NCBI GenBank assembly: GCA_039029935.1
Contig: JBCCFC010000361.1
Coordinates: forward strand, 1-10,664
Length of the DNA: 10,664 nt
Origin: G039029935 sp039029935
GTDB lineage: Bacteria; Chloroflexota; Anaerolineae; Caldilineales; Caldilineaceae
Direction: 5' to 3'
The notes beneath the pieces were generated by a model, which had not been told where the DNA came from, did no database searches, and was given only the letters and a program-made list of their open reading frames with translations. The position numbers and the translations under genes were made by a program. Within the stretch, counting starts at the first letter, position 1, and every line of letters begins with the position of its first letter. Shown piece by piece: positions 1 through 5,765 of the stretch.

Positions 1-109
1 CACACCCACGACCAAGCCGGTGGACGTCCTGCACGCGTTGCGCGGGGCGCGACTGGACATTGGCGCCGAGGGCAGCGGCACGCGCGCCGTCGCGTTGCAG
101 TTGCTCTGA
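1..109 (+). pseudogene. 3' fragment resembling a TAXI-type TRAP transporter solute-binding protein, abruptly terminated
   Basis: Reading from base 2, an open frame runs into the window and ends at TGA 107-109. The last residues read LRGARLDIGAEGSGTRAVA, followed by LQLL and the stop. The GxxGSGTR core after a 'LRGxR' lead-in resembles the ligand-binding segment of TAXI-family TRAP periplasmic binding proteins. In that family this motif lies in the body of the protein, with a long stretch still to come, so the gene looks truncated here. By direct count 78 of 109 bases are G or C, far more than in the genes to the right. The fragment may be a recombination scar or an assembly junction. The family call rests on a short motif and is tentative. 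Confidence 0.4.
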
Positions 110-126
110 CATATCAAATACTAACC

Positions 127-162
127 TACCGAATACCGAATACCGACCTACCAAATACGAAC
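127..162. repeat. Degenerate heptanucleotide tandem repeat (TACCGAA), about five units
   Basis: Units are TACCGAA (127-133), TACCGAA (134-140), TACCGAC (141-147), one extra C, TACCAAA (149-155) and TACGAAC (156-162). The repeat fills most of the gap between the GC-rich gene tail and the ribosome binding site of the dehydrogenase. Heptamer tandem repeats of this kind are known from filamentous cyanobacteria (STRR sequences). Here it could be a slippage-prone spacer, or it could mark a junction. Confidence 0.7.
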
Positions 163-181
163 CGTAAATAGGGAGAGCATC

Positions 182-952
182 ATGAATATACTAGAGCAAT
201 TTCGCTTGGATGGAAAGACGGCACTGGTGACAGGATCAAAGCGTGGCATTGGACGGGCATTTGCACAGGCATTGGCTGAGGCAGGCGCGGATATCGTAGC
301 GGTGAGTGCATCGCTGGAATCATCGGGCAGTGAAGTGGAGAAGGATGTCGTTGTCGCAGGGCGCAACTTTCGTGGCTATGCCTGTGACTTTTCAGATAGA
401 CAGGCACTCTATGCCTTTATCGAGCAGGTGCAAAACGATGTCCCGCAGATTGATATTCTCGTCAACAATGCAGGGACAATTCTGCGTGAGCCTGCTGCCC
501 AGCATCCTGATGAGTATTGGGATAAGGTAATCGAGGTCAATCTCAATGCGCAGTTTATTCTGGCGCGCGAGTTTGGCAAAGCAATGGTTGCACGCGGGGA
601 AGGCAAAATTATCTTCACAGCGTCATTGCTAACCTTTCAGGGTGGCATCACCGTACCAGGATACTCAGCAAGCAAGGGCGGCATTGGTCAATTAACAATG
701 GCACTTGCCAACGAGTGGGCAGGACAGGGTGTGCAGGTCAACGCCATTGCGCCGGGGTATGTACGCACGGATAACACCGCTGCCTTACAGGCGGACTCCG
801 TGCGTAGCGAGCAGATTCTCACACGCATTCCAGCAGGACGGTGGGGCAATCCTGAAGATTTTAAAGGACCGATTGTGTTCTTAGCATCATCTGCATCAGA
901 TTATGTCAGCGGTGAGATTTTGACCGTTGATGGTGGGTGGATGGGGCGATAG
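182..952 (+). CDS. Short-chain dehydrogenase/reductase, KduD-like (probable 2-dehydro-3-deoxy-D-gluconate 5-dehydrogenase type)
   Basis: This is a cytosolic NAD(P)-dependent oxidoreductase of the classical SDR family, 256 residues, the usual length. Visible motifs are the cofactor loop TGSKRGIG (17-24), NNAG (95-98), Asn120, the catalytic Ser148, and YSASK with Tyr161 and Lys165. The C-terminal half carries features typical of KduD and gluconate 5-dehydrogenase relatives: FQGGITVPGYSASKGG, NAIAPGYVRTDNT, RIPAGRWG and the ending VDGGW. KduD acts in the breakdown of pectin-derived uronates, but substrate cannot be fixed from sequence and no uronate gene is adjacent. The start ATG follows GGGAG at a good distance. 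It converges with pcaB and is probably transcribed alone. Family is certain; the KduD assignment is probable. Confidence 0.8.
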   Translation: MNILEQFRLDGKTALVTGSKRGIGRAFAQALAEAGADIVAVSASLESSGSEVEKDVVVAGRNFRGYACDFSDRQALYAFIEQVQNDVPQIDILVNNAGTILREPAAQHPDEYWDKVIEVNLNAQFILAREFGKAMVARGEGKIIFTASLLTFQGGITVPGYSASKGGIGQLTMALANEWAGQGVQVNAIAPGYVRTDNTAALQADSVRSEQILTRIPAGRWGNPEDFKGPIVFLASSASDYVSGEILTVDGGWMGR

Positions 953-960
953 TCGTTGTA

Positions 961-1019
961 GATTCCCTCGTTTTTTTCTTGGGTTTTCCCTTTTGGGGCT
1001 TGGCAAAACCGAGAGAATC
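961..1019. terminator. Imperfect inverted repeat between convergent genes, possible bidirectional terminator
   Basis: GATTCCCTCG (961-970) pairs with CGAGAGAATC (1010-1019) with one mismatch. Past a bulged C1009, TTTT (971-974) pairs with AAAA (1005-1008). The structure fills the 66-base gap between the dehydrogenase stop and the pcaB stop, and its right arm touches the pcaB stop codon. No uridine run follows it in either direction, so it is not a textbook intrinsic terminator. Its position between 3' ends is the main reason for the call. Confidence 0.35.
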
Positions 1020-2362
1020 TACAGTGTACTCAACACACAGTCAATAAACACATCTGACATACCAAGATACTGCGATTCATCTCGCAACATATCCCAGCCA
1101 ACCACCGCAGCCACATCTTCATCAACTGTCTCTTGCAACACATCAACGACATGTCGCTTTTCGGCGAGCGCAGTCAGCCCTGCTTGCCGAATTAATCCTT
1201 TGGCATCAGCACGGCTCATGTGGATTGACAGTGCAAAGCTAATGGCCTCACCCATCATCAGCCCATAGGATGATTGCACGTTTTCCACCATTCGCACCTT
1301 GTTCACCACCAGATTTTCACTCAAGAATAACGCCTTTTTCAATGCGACCGCTGTTAACGCAAACATCTGTGGCAAGTTGAGCCACTCCAACTGCCAGCCA
1401 TGTGTGGCGCGCTCATGCTCGTGGACCAGTGCGTGGTGCATGGATGAGAGCAGGGAGGCGTTGGTGCGCGCTGCTGCCACAATCAACTCGCTGACAATGG
1501 GGTTGCTCTTTTGGGGCATGGTGCTGGAGCCACCACGTGAGTTATCAGATGATTCACGCACCTCGCCCACCTCAGACTGCGCCATAAGGATAATGTCCTG
1601 CGCCATTTTTGCCAAGCTCCCGCTCACCATCGACAGCCAGTTTGCGACTTCCACAAGGGTGTCACGCTGATTGTGCCACGGCAGAAGGGCTTCACCCAAG
1701 CCCAAGGTTGCTGCCAATTCATGCTGTACAGCAGCACCCTCATCACCCAAGGAGGCCAATGTCCCCGCTGCACCGCCAAACTGGACCACAAGTAAGCGTG
1801 GTTTTAATTCGGCCAGACGCTCTCGATGACGAACCAGTGGAGCCAGCCAGTTGGCAACCTTTAGCCCAAAGGAAATGGGCAATGCTTGCTGCGAATGGGT
1901 GCGCCCTGCCATTACAGTGGTGCGATGACAGGCGGCCATCCGCCCCATGTTTGCCATTGTTTGCCGGAGAGTTTCCGCCATTACGGTCAGGGCATCACGC
2001 ATTTGCAGCACCAAGGCGGTGTCCATAATATCTTGCGTTGTTGCACCCCAATGAACATAGTTGGCCTGCGTTTTGTCCGGCATGGCCGCTTTGAGCTGAC
2101 GAACCAACTCGATGATGGGAAACCCAGCCTTATCTGTGGATAGTTGAAGCTGTGCCCAGTCAAGTTCTAGTCCATCGACAGCTTTGGCAACAGCTTTGTC
2201 TGTATCCGCAGGAATGATGTGCAGCTTGGTCTGTGCAGTGGCAAGTGCGACTTCGACGGCCAATAGATAGCGAACAAATTGCTCATCCGAGAAAATGTGT
2301 GCCATTGCTGAATCATGAAAGAGGGCGGCGTTGAGTCTTGAATCTGTTGGTGAAAAAGCCAT
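1019..2362 (-). CDS. pcaB: 3-carboxy-cis,cis-muconate cycloisomerase
   Basis: It cyclises 3-carboxy-cis,cis-muconate, the product of protocatechuate 3,4-dioxygenase, to 4-carboxymuconolactone in the cytosol. The 447-residue protein belongs to the fumarase/aspartase superfamily. It shows HWGATTQD (104-111), GRTHSQQA (153-160) and the superfamily signature GGSSTMPQKSNP (277-288). Length fits PcaB. The ATG at 2362 is chosen because AGGAG lies just upstream and the protein then begins MAFSPTDSRL; a 5' extension to a GTG at 2395 would add 11 residues of unlikely sequence and lacks that site. It is transcribed away from pcaLHG, from its own promoter in the shared control region. Separation of pcaB onto the opposite strand allows independent expression but probably common repression. 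Confidence 0.95.
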   Translation of the reverse strand: MAFSPTDSRLNAALFHDSAMAHIFSDEQFVRYLLAVEVALATAQTKLHIIPADTDKAVAKAVDGLELDWAQLQLSTDKAGFPIIELVRQLKAAMPDKTQANYVHWGATTQDIMDTALVLQMRDALTVMAETLRQTMANMGRMAACHRTTVMAGRTHSQQALPISFGLKVANWLAPLVRHRERLAELKPRLLVVQFGGAAGTLASLGDEGAAVQHELAATLGLGEALLPWHNQRDTLVEVANWLSMVSGSLAKMAQDIILMAQSEVGEVRESSDNSRGGSSTMPQKSNPIVSELIVAAARTNASLLSSMHHALVHEHERATHGWQLEWLNLPQMFALTAVALKKALFLSENLVVNKVRMVENVQSSYGLMMGEAISFALSIHMSRADAKGLIRQAGLTALAEKRHVVDVLQETVDEDVAAVVGWDMLRDESQYLGMSDVFIDCVLSTL

Positions 2363-2397
2363 TGGTTCTCCTCTTATGGTGAAAAATAGTGTCACGA

Positions 2398-2445
2398 ATT
2401 GAGGGAGCGCGGATTAGGATCGTGATCAGTCCGCGCCCCCTCAAT
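2398..2445 (-). other. Long inverted repeat in the pcaB leader
   Basis: Arms 2398-2413 and 2430-2445 are 16 bp each and match at 15 positions, with a 16-base spacer. Both lie downstream of the predicted pcaB promoter and end 35 bases before its ATG, so the pcaB mRNA should carry this GC-rich hairpin in its 5' leader. A second segment, AATCCGCG at 2443-2450, could pair with the CGCGGATT at 2408-2415 as a shorter competing stem. A T run follows only about 12 bases after the stem, so it is not a clear intrinsic terminator. It may stabilise the mRNA, act as an attenuator, or be a DNA operator. Confidence 0.6.
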
Positions 2446-2477
2446 CCGCGACGATATGTCTTGATGATATCAATGGA

Positions 2478-2506
2478 ATTATAGTTCACACACTTATTGT
2501 ATACAA
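2478..2506 (-). promoter_or_regulatory. Predicted sigma70-like promoter of pcaB
   Basis: On the minus strand a perfect -10 box TATAAT (plus coordinates 2483-2478) lies 17 bases from a weak -35 box TTGTAT (2506-2501). The -35 box lies inside the palindrome at 2497-2506, so a protein bound there should block polymerase. Transcription would start near 2471, giving a leader of about 110 bases. Confidence 0.6.
2497..2506. promoter_or_regulatory. Operator 1, perfect palindrome TTGTATACAA
   Basis: This perfect 10-bp palindrome overlaps the pcaB -35 box. It matches the TNGT..ACNA pattern bound by FadR-type (FCD) GntR-family repressors. The same sequence recurs 75 bases away at operator 2, about seven helical turns. 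The regulator itself is not in the window, so the family is inferred from the site only. Confidence 0.65.
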
Positions 2507-2553
2507 AGAAGTATGCGCCTCTGTGTCTAACAAGAAATATATCTCGATACAGT

Positions 2554-2582
2554 TTGCAATAGAGAATAAAGTTGTATACAAT
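2554..2582 (+). promoter_or_regulatory. Predicted sigma70-like promoter of pcaLHG
   Basis: The -35 box TTGCAA (2554-2559, four of six consensus bases) lies 17 bases from the -10 box TACAAT (2577-2582, five of six). The -10 box lies half inside operator 2. The start site would fall near 2589, so operator 3 sits just downstream of it. Confidence 0.5.
2572..2581. promoter_or_regulatory. Operator 2, perfect palindrome TTGTATACAA
   Basis: Identical to operator 1 and overlapping the pcaLHG -10 box. Two exact copies, each placed on one of two divergent promoters, are unlikely by chance and point to one repressor controlling both sides. Confidence 0.65.
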
Positions 2583-2591
2583 CATTGCCAT

Positions 2592-2601
2592 TCATATACA
2601 A
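2592..2601. promoter_or_regulatory. Operator 3, degenerate copy TCATATACAA
   Basis: It matches the palindrome at eight of ten positions, with the right half (TATACAA) intact. Its centre is 20 bases from that of operator 2, about two helical turns, so dimers could sit on the same DNA face. It lies just downstream of the predicted pcaL start site. Confidence 0.4.
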
Positions 2602-2626
2602 TTTTGATTGAAAGGAAATCAAGTTG

Positions 2627-3814
2627 ATGTCATTGACACAATTTATGCAAGTGGGAGATATCGCGCTCCATTACAGACTAGATGGGCAACCTCTTGCATT
2701 GACGGGCGGTCAAACACCATTGGTGTTCATCAATTCATTGGGCAGCGACCTGCGCATCTGGGATGGCGTTGTGTCCCATTTTGCCGCCACCCATGCGATT
2801 GTGCGCTATGACAAGCGCGGACATGGACTGTCGGATTGCCCACCTGCCCCCTATACAATGGAAGACCACCGTGATGACTTGGCGGGGGTGCTAGATGGCC
2901 TTGGCATCACAAAGGCGATTCTAATTGGCATTTCGGTGGGTGGCATGATCACAATGAGCTATGCGTTGGCGCATCCAGAGCGGGTGTCGGCATTGGTCAT
3001 GTGTGACACTGCGGCTAAGATCGGTGAGGTGGCGATGTGGAATGAACGTGTGGGTATTCTGCGCAAGCATGGTATGGCGCACTTGGGCAATGCGATTCTA
3101 TCACGTTGGTTTGCACCAGCTTTTGCCGAAACACAGCCCGCCGCCTATCGTGGTTACTACAACATGCTAACTCGTACGCCAGTCGATGGATATACGGGGA
3201 CATGTGAGGCACTGCGTGATGCCGATATGCGTGAGCAAGTTGGGTCCATCACCACACCATCACTGGTCATCTGTGGAGCGGAGGATTTGGCAACCACACC
3301 AGCAATGGCACAGGAATTGGCCGACGCATTGCCCAATAGCAAACTGGACTTGATTGACGGGGCGGCGCATTTGCCCTGTATCGAACAGCCGGATCAGATG
3401 GCAGCGGTGATTGCGCAGTTCTTGTCAAGTCAGTCGTCCGTCACTGAGAAATTTGATCAAGGCATGGTCGTGCGGCGCGCTGTGTTGGGGGATAGGCATG
3501 TGGACCGTGCAGAGAAAAACAAAACACCGTTTGATGCAGGCTTTCAGCGCATGATTACCGAATTTGCGTGGGGCATGGTCTGGTCTGGCGATACGCTGGA
3601 CCGACGGGACCGTCATCTGCTGACGATTGGGCTGATGGCCGCGTTGGGCAAAGAACATGAACTTGCCATGCATATCCGCGCCACCCAGAACACAGGGGTC
3701 ACGTCCGAAGAGGTCAAAGAAGTCTTTCACCAAGTCGCTGTGTATGCAGGTGTGCCAGCGGCGAACCGGGCCTTTGCTGTTGCTAAGGAAGTGTATGCAG
3801 AATTAGAGGATTAA
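2627..3814 (+). CDS. pcaL: PcaL: 3-oxoadipate enol-lactonase fused to 4-carboxymuconolactone decarboxylase
   Basis: One 395-residue protein carries two consecutive steps. Residues 1 to about 268 are an alpha/beta hydrolase (PcaD) with nucleophile Ser103 in GISVGGM, Asp220 in GAED and His248 in GAAHLP. Residues from about 275 to 395 are the decarboxylase domain (PcaC), with RRAVLGDRHVDRA (283-295), FAWGMVW and YAGVPAANRAF (373-383). The PcaC part converts 4-carboxymuconolactone to the enol-lactone and the PcaD part hydrolyses that to 3-oxoadipate. The PcaD-PcaC order is that of known PcaL fusions in actinobacteria and others. An in-frame TTG at 2624 is better spaced from AAGGA (2612-2616), but ATG 2627 is preferred; the difference is one residue. 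It leads the pcaLHG operon, with 10 bases to pcaH. Confidence 0.95.
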   Translation: MSLTQFMQVGDIALHYRLDGQPLALTGGQTPLVFINSLGSDLRIWDGVVSHFAATHAIVRYDKRGHGLSDCPPAPYTMEDHRDDLAGVLDGLGITKAILIGISVGGMITMSYALAHPERVSALVMCDTAAKIGEVAMWNERVGILRKHGMAHLGNAILSRWFAPAFAETQPAAYRGYYNMLTRTPVDGYTGTCEALRDADMREQVGSITTPSLVICGAEDLATTPAMAQELADALPNSKLDLIDGAAHLPCIEQPDQMAAVIAQFLSSQSSVTEKFDQGMVVRRAVLGDRHVDRAEKNKTPFDAGFQRMITEFAWGMVWSGDTLDRRDRHLLTIGLMAALGKEHELAMHIRATQNTGVTSEEVKEVFHQVAVYAGVPAANRAFAVAKEVYAELED

Positions 3815-3824
3815 GGAGCAAACG

Positions 3825-4544
3825 ATGCAACCAACCAATCTGAAACCATCCATCGACTGGACTGTCCAGCCGCCCTATCTCCACCCCCCCTATAAATCAA
3901 CCATCAAGCGGTCCCCACAAAATCCACTGATCCCACTGGTGCATTCCCTTTCTGAATTGACAGGGCCTGTCTATGGGCATGAGCATGTGACTGAACTGGA
4001 TAGTGATCTGTCCCGCAATTCGGTCATCAACGGTGAACCGCTGGGGGAACGCATTGTGGTCACCGGGCGTGTACTGGATGGACGGGGCAACCCTGTCCGC
4101 AATGCACTGCTGGAGCTATGGCAGGCCAATGCCTCTGGCCGTTATCGACACAAGAATGAAATCCATGACGCACCGCATGACCCCAACTTTATCGGTGCAG
4201 GTCGCTGTATGACCGATGATAACGGCGAGTATCGCTTTATCACCATCAAGCCAGGGGCTTATCCTTGGGGGAATCATCACAATGCGTGGCGTCCTGCGCA
4301 CATTCACTTCTCCGTCTTTGGCAATGACTTCCTGTCGCGCTTGGTGACACAGATGTACTTTCCCGGCGACCCGCTGTTGCCATTAGACCCAATCTACAAC
4401 TGTATTGCCGATAGCGCGGGTGGCGCAAAAGGCGCGGAACGGCTGATTTGTGCCTATGATCATGATGTCACCGTGCCAGAGTGGGCATTGGGCTATCGCT
4501 TTGATATTGTGCTGGCGGGTAGTCAGCAAACACCATTTGAATAG
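3825..4544 (+). CDS. pcaH: Protocatechuate 3,4-dioxygenase, beta subunit
   Basis: This is the iron-bearing subunit of the intradiol ring-cleavage enzyme that opens protocatechuate to 3-carboxy-cis,cis-muconate. The 239-residue protein has all four expected ferric ligands: Tyr107 (in GRYRH), Tyr146 (in PGAYPWGNHH), and His159 and His161 (in RPAHIHFSVFG). Arg156 matches the conserved active-site arginine. The N-terminal IDWTVQPPY and PPYKSTIKRSP segments are typical of PcaH rather than catechol dioxygenases. AAGGAG precedes the ATG. pcaG follows after 13 bases, as expected for two subunits made in equal amounts. Confidence 0.96.
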   Translation: MQPTNLKPSIDWTVQPPYLHPPYKSTIKRSPQNPLIPLVHSLSELTGPVYGHEHVTELDSDLSRNSVINGEPLGERIVVTGRVLDGRGNPVRNALLELWQANASGRYRHKNEIHDAPHDPNFIGAGRCMTDDNGEYRFITIKPGAYPWGNHHNAWRPAHIHFSVFGNDFLSRLVTQMYFPGDPLLPLDPIYNCIADSAGGAKGAERLICAYDHDVTVPEWALGYRFDIVLAGSQQTPFE

Positions 4545-4557
4545 GGGGAGAGCATAC

Positions 4558-5112
4558 ATGTTACCACAAACACCAAGTCAGACAGTTGGCCCTTTCTTTG
4601 CCATAGGGATGGTGATGGAGCCTGAGCATATCTTGGCGAGTGATCAAACGCAAGGCGAACGGATTTCGATTGTTGGGCAATTGCTTGATGGCGACGGCGA
4701 GCCTATCACAGATGGGCTGATCGAAATTTGGCAACCCGATGCCAATGGTGTGTTTAACCATCCAAACGATCCCAATCATGGCAATGCCGATCCCAACTTC
4801 AACGGATTTGGTCGCTCGAAAACAGAAGACAATGGGGCGTTTCGGTTTGACACCATCAAGCCAGGTGCGATTGGCAATGCGGCCCCCTATATCAATGTAC
4901 GTGTCTTTTCACGCGGGATGTTGCTTCATGCAGTGACACGCATTTACTTTGAAGATGAAACAGCGAACGCAAGCGATACTGTGTTGTCCATGATTGACTC
5001 GGCACGGCGTTCTACATTGATAGCGAGCCGTCAAGAAACGGGAAGCCATGCAATCTACCACTTTGATGTCCGTTTTCAGGGCGAGAATGAGACTGTGTTT
5101 TTTGATGTTTAA
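4558..5112 (+). CDS. pcaG: Protocatechuate 3,4-dioxygenase, alpha subunit
   Basis: The 184-residue protein begins MLPQTPSQTVGPFF, the alpha-subunit signature, and has the same beta-sandwich elements as PcaH (LIEIWQPDANG, FRFDTIKPGA, INVRVFSRGM). It lacks the His-x-His iron ligands, as expected, because the alpha subunit only shapes the active site. The open frame extends upstream into pcaH, but ATG 4558 has a strong GGGGGAG site directly before it and gives the standard N-terminus. It is the last gene of the operon; no convincing hairpin terminator is seen in the 96 bases after it. Confidence 0.95.
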   Translation: MLPQTPSQTVGPFFAIGMVMEPEHILASDQTQGERISIVGQLLDGDGEPITDGLIEIWQPDANGVFNHPNDPNHGNADPNFNGFGRSKTEDNGAFRFDTIKPGAIGNAAPYINVRVFSRGMLLHAVTRIYFEDETANASDTVLSMIDSARRSTLIASRQETGSHAIYHFDVRFQGENETVFFDV

Positions 5113-5401
5113 GATGTAAGTAGCTGAATGAGCACCTCTGTGTTTTGGGGGTTGATAAGTAGCTTAGGTTGGTTGGATTCATAGCTTTGTGGTAGAAGGA
5201 GGTGGCATATGACAACAACAATGGTTCCGGCTGTATATGAAAATGGGGCATTTCAGGTATCGACCCCATTGCCAGATTTACCTGAAAAACAAGAAGTGAG
5301 CTTATTCTATGTGGCGGCTGATGATCCTATCAAAATTTTCTAGAAAAAATCTTTACAAATTATGATAAATATGGTTAGGCCAATTCACAGAATAAAATAC
5401 C

Positions 5402-5558
5402 CATTGAAACGCGGAGTTAGCGGGGAACCCTTTGGGTCCTATTGCGGCTCTTACACGAGTACACCGGCACTAGAGAGTGCCTACTCCGCGAGTATTTATT
5501 TTTGTGGAATAGCCCTAGAGCAATGATTTCCAACGCTTTACTCAACATAACATTGAAA
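5402..5558. mobile_element. Candidate 141-bp insertion flanked by 8-bp direct repeats
   Basis: CATTGAAA occurs at 5402-5409 and again at 5551-5558. Both copies are read in the same phase as the flanking coding sense. Removing one copy and the 141 bases between joins NKIPIE directly to NSQFDEF in one frame, as expected for a target-site duplication around an insert. The insert has no terminal inverted repeats and no reading frame of note; its first 81 bases fold strongly. It could be a non-autonomous element moved by an unknown transposase. The case depends on the reconstructed reading frame and is tentative. Confidence 0.35.
5410..5490 (+). other. 81-base cloverleaf-like folded segment, unclassified structured DNA or RNA
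   Basis: Outer arms CGCGGAGT (5410-5417) and ACTCCGCG (5483-5490) are perfectly complementary. Inside are a hairpin GGAACCC/GGGTCC (5424-5430 with 5434-5439, one bulged A), a weak stem CTC/GAG (5448-5450 with 5457-5459) and a perfect hairpin GGCACT/AGTGCC (5466-5471 with 5476-5481, loop AGAG). A multi-stem junction closed by an outer helix suggests a functional fold. It lacks tRNA landmarks (no TTCRA loop) and matches no riboswitch or ribozyme I can recall. The strand is unknown; + is given for convenience. Confidence 0.5.
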
Positions 5559-5576
5559 ACAGCCAGTTTGACGAGT

Positions 5577-5732
5577 TTATTTCTGCTGATGTAGAAGAAG
5601 GGCCAGTGGGTTTTGAGGATATCCCTGATTTGTTGAGGACTGATTACGTTCCATCATAAAATCATCCGAAAATTCGTCCCAACTACGAATAAAGGATGCC
5701 CAAGGGTTCTCTATATTTGCTACCGATGCATC
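5577..5732 (-). pseudogene. C-terminal remnant of a VapB-like antitoxin
   Basis: The minus strand reads DASVANIENP, then WASFIRSWDEFSDDFMMERN, followed by QSS and further sequence up to TAA 5577-5579. A proline-tryptophan lead, then a W..F SDDFM.ERNQ tail, is the typical C-terminus of VapB antitoxins of the 'virulence-associated' type. The N-terminal DNA-binding half is missing: a stop at 5733-5735 lies right upstream, and the next gene ends at 5766. The lower part overlaps the opposite-strand pseudogene, so at least one of the two coding readings there must be coincidental or the result of rearrangement. No VapC toxin is seen. Confidence 0.4.
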
Positions 5733-5765
5733 TTATGATTGATTTGACTATTTTTGCAGAGTAGT

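Larger units (their letters stand above)
5209..5659 (+). pseudogene. Broken gene with a DUF104 (AF2212-like antitoxin) N-terminus
   Basis: A strong AGGAGG site precedes ATG 5209. The intact opening frame codes 44 residues (to TAG 5341-5343) with the DUF104 pattern PAVYENGAF, then LPDLPEKQEV. These small proteins are predicted antitoxins. Coding sense continues beyond the stop in another frame (NFLEKIFTNYDKYG from 5334), as if one A was lost from the run 5332-5335. A second stop is at 5376-5378. A coherent C-terminal segment with IENSQFDEFISADVEEGP and then DIPDLLRTDYVPS ends at TAA 5657-5659. Between them lies a folded insert. No toxin gene follows. The antitoxin call for the N-terminus is probable; treating all pieces as one former gene is inference. 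Confidence 0.55.

Noticed and set aside
2363..2395. Longer pcaB start adding 11 residues
   Set aside because: The AGGAG site sits between this start and ATG 2362, and the protein from 2362 has the normal PcaB N-terminus.
2313..2591. Minus-strand frame across the pcaB-pcaL control region
   Set aside because: It runs through the promoters, operators and leader hairpin, overlaps pcaB, has no ribosome binding site, and shows no protein-like composition.
4450..4557. Longer pcaG frame reaching into pcaH
   Set aside because: The frame is open by chance inside pcaH. ATG 4558 has a strong ribosome binding site and gives the standard PcaG start.
5113..5208. Terminator after pcaG
   Set aside because: Only a short direct repeat (AAGTAGCT) is visible; no stable hairpin with a T run was found.
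5410..5490. tRNA gene suggested by the cloverleaf-like fold
   Set aside because: There is no T-loop (TTCRA) sequence, the third hairpin has an AGAG loop, the middle stem is only about three base pairs, and no anticodon arm of normal size can be drawn.
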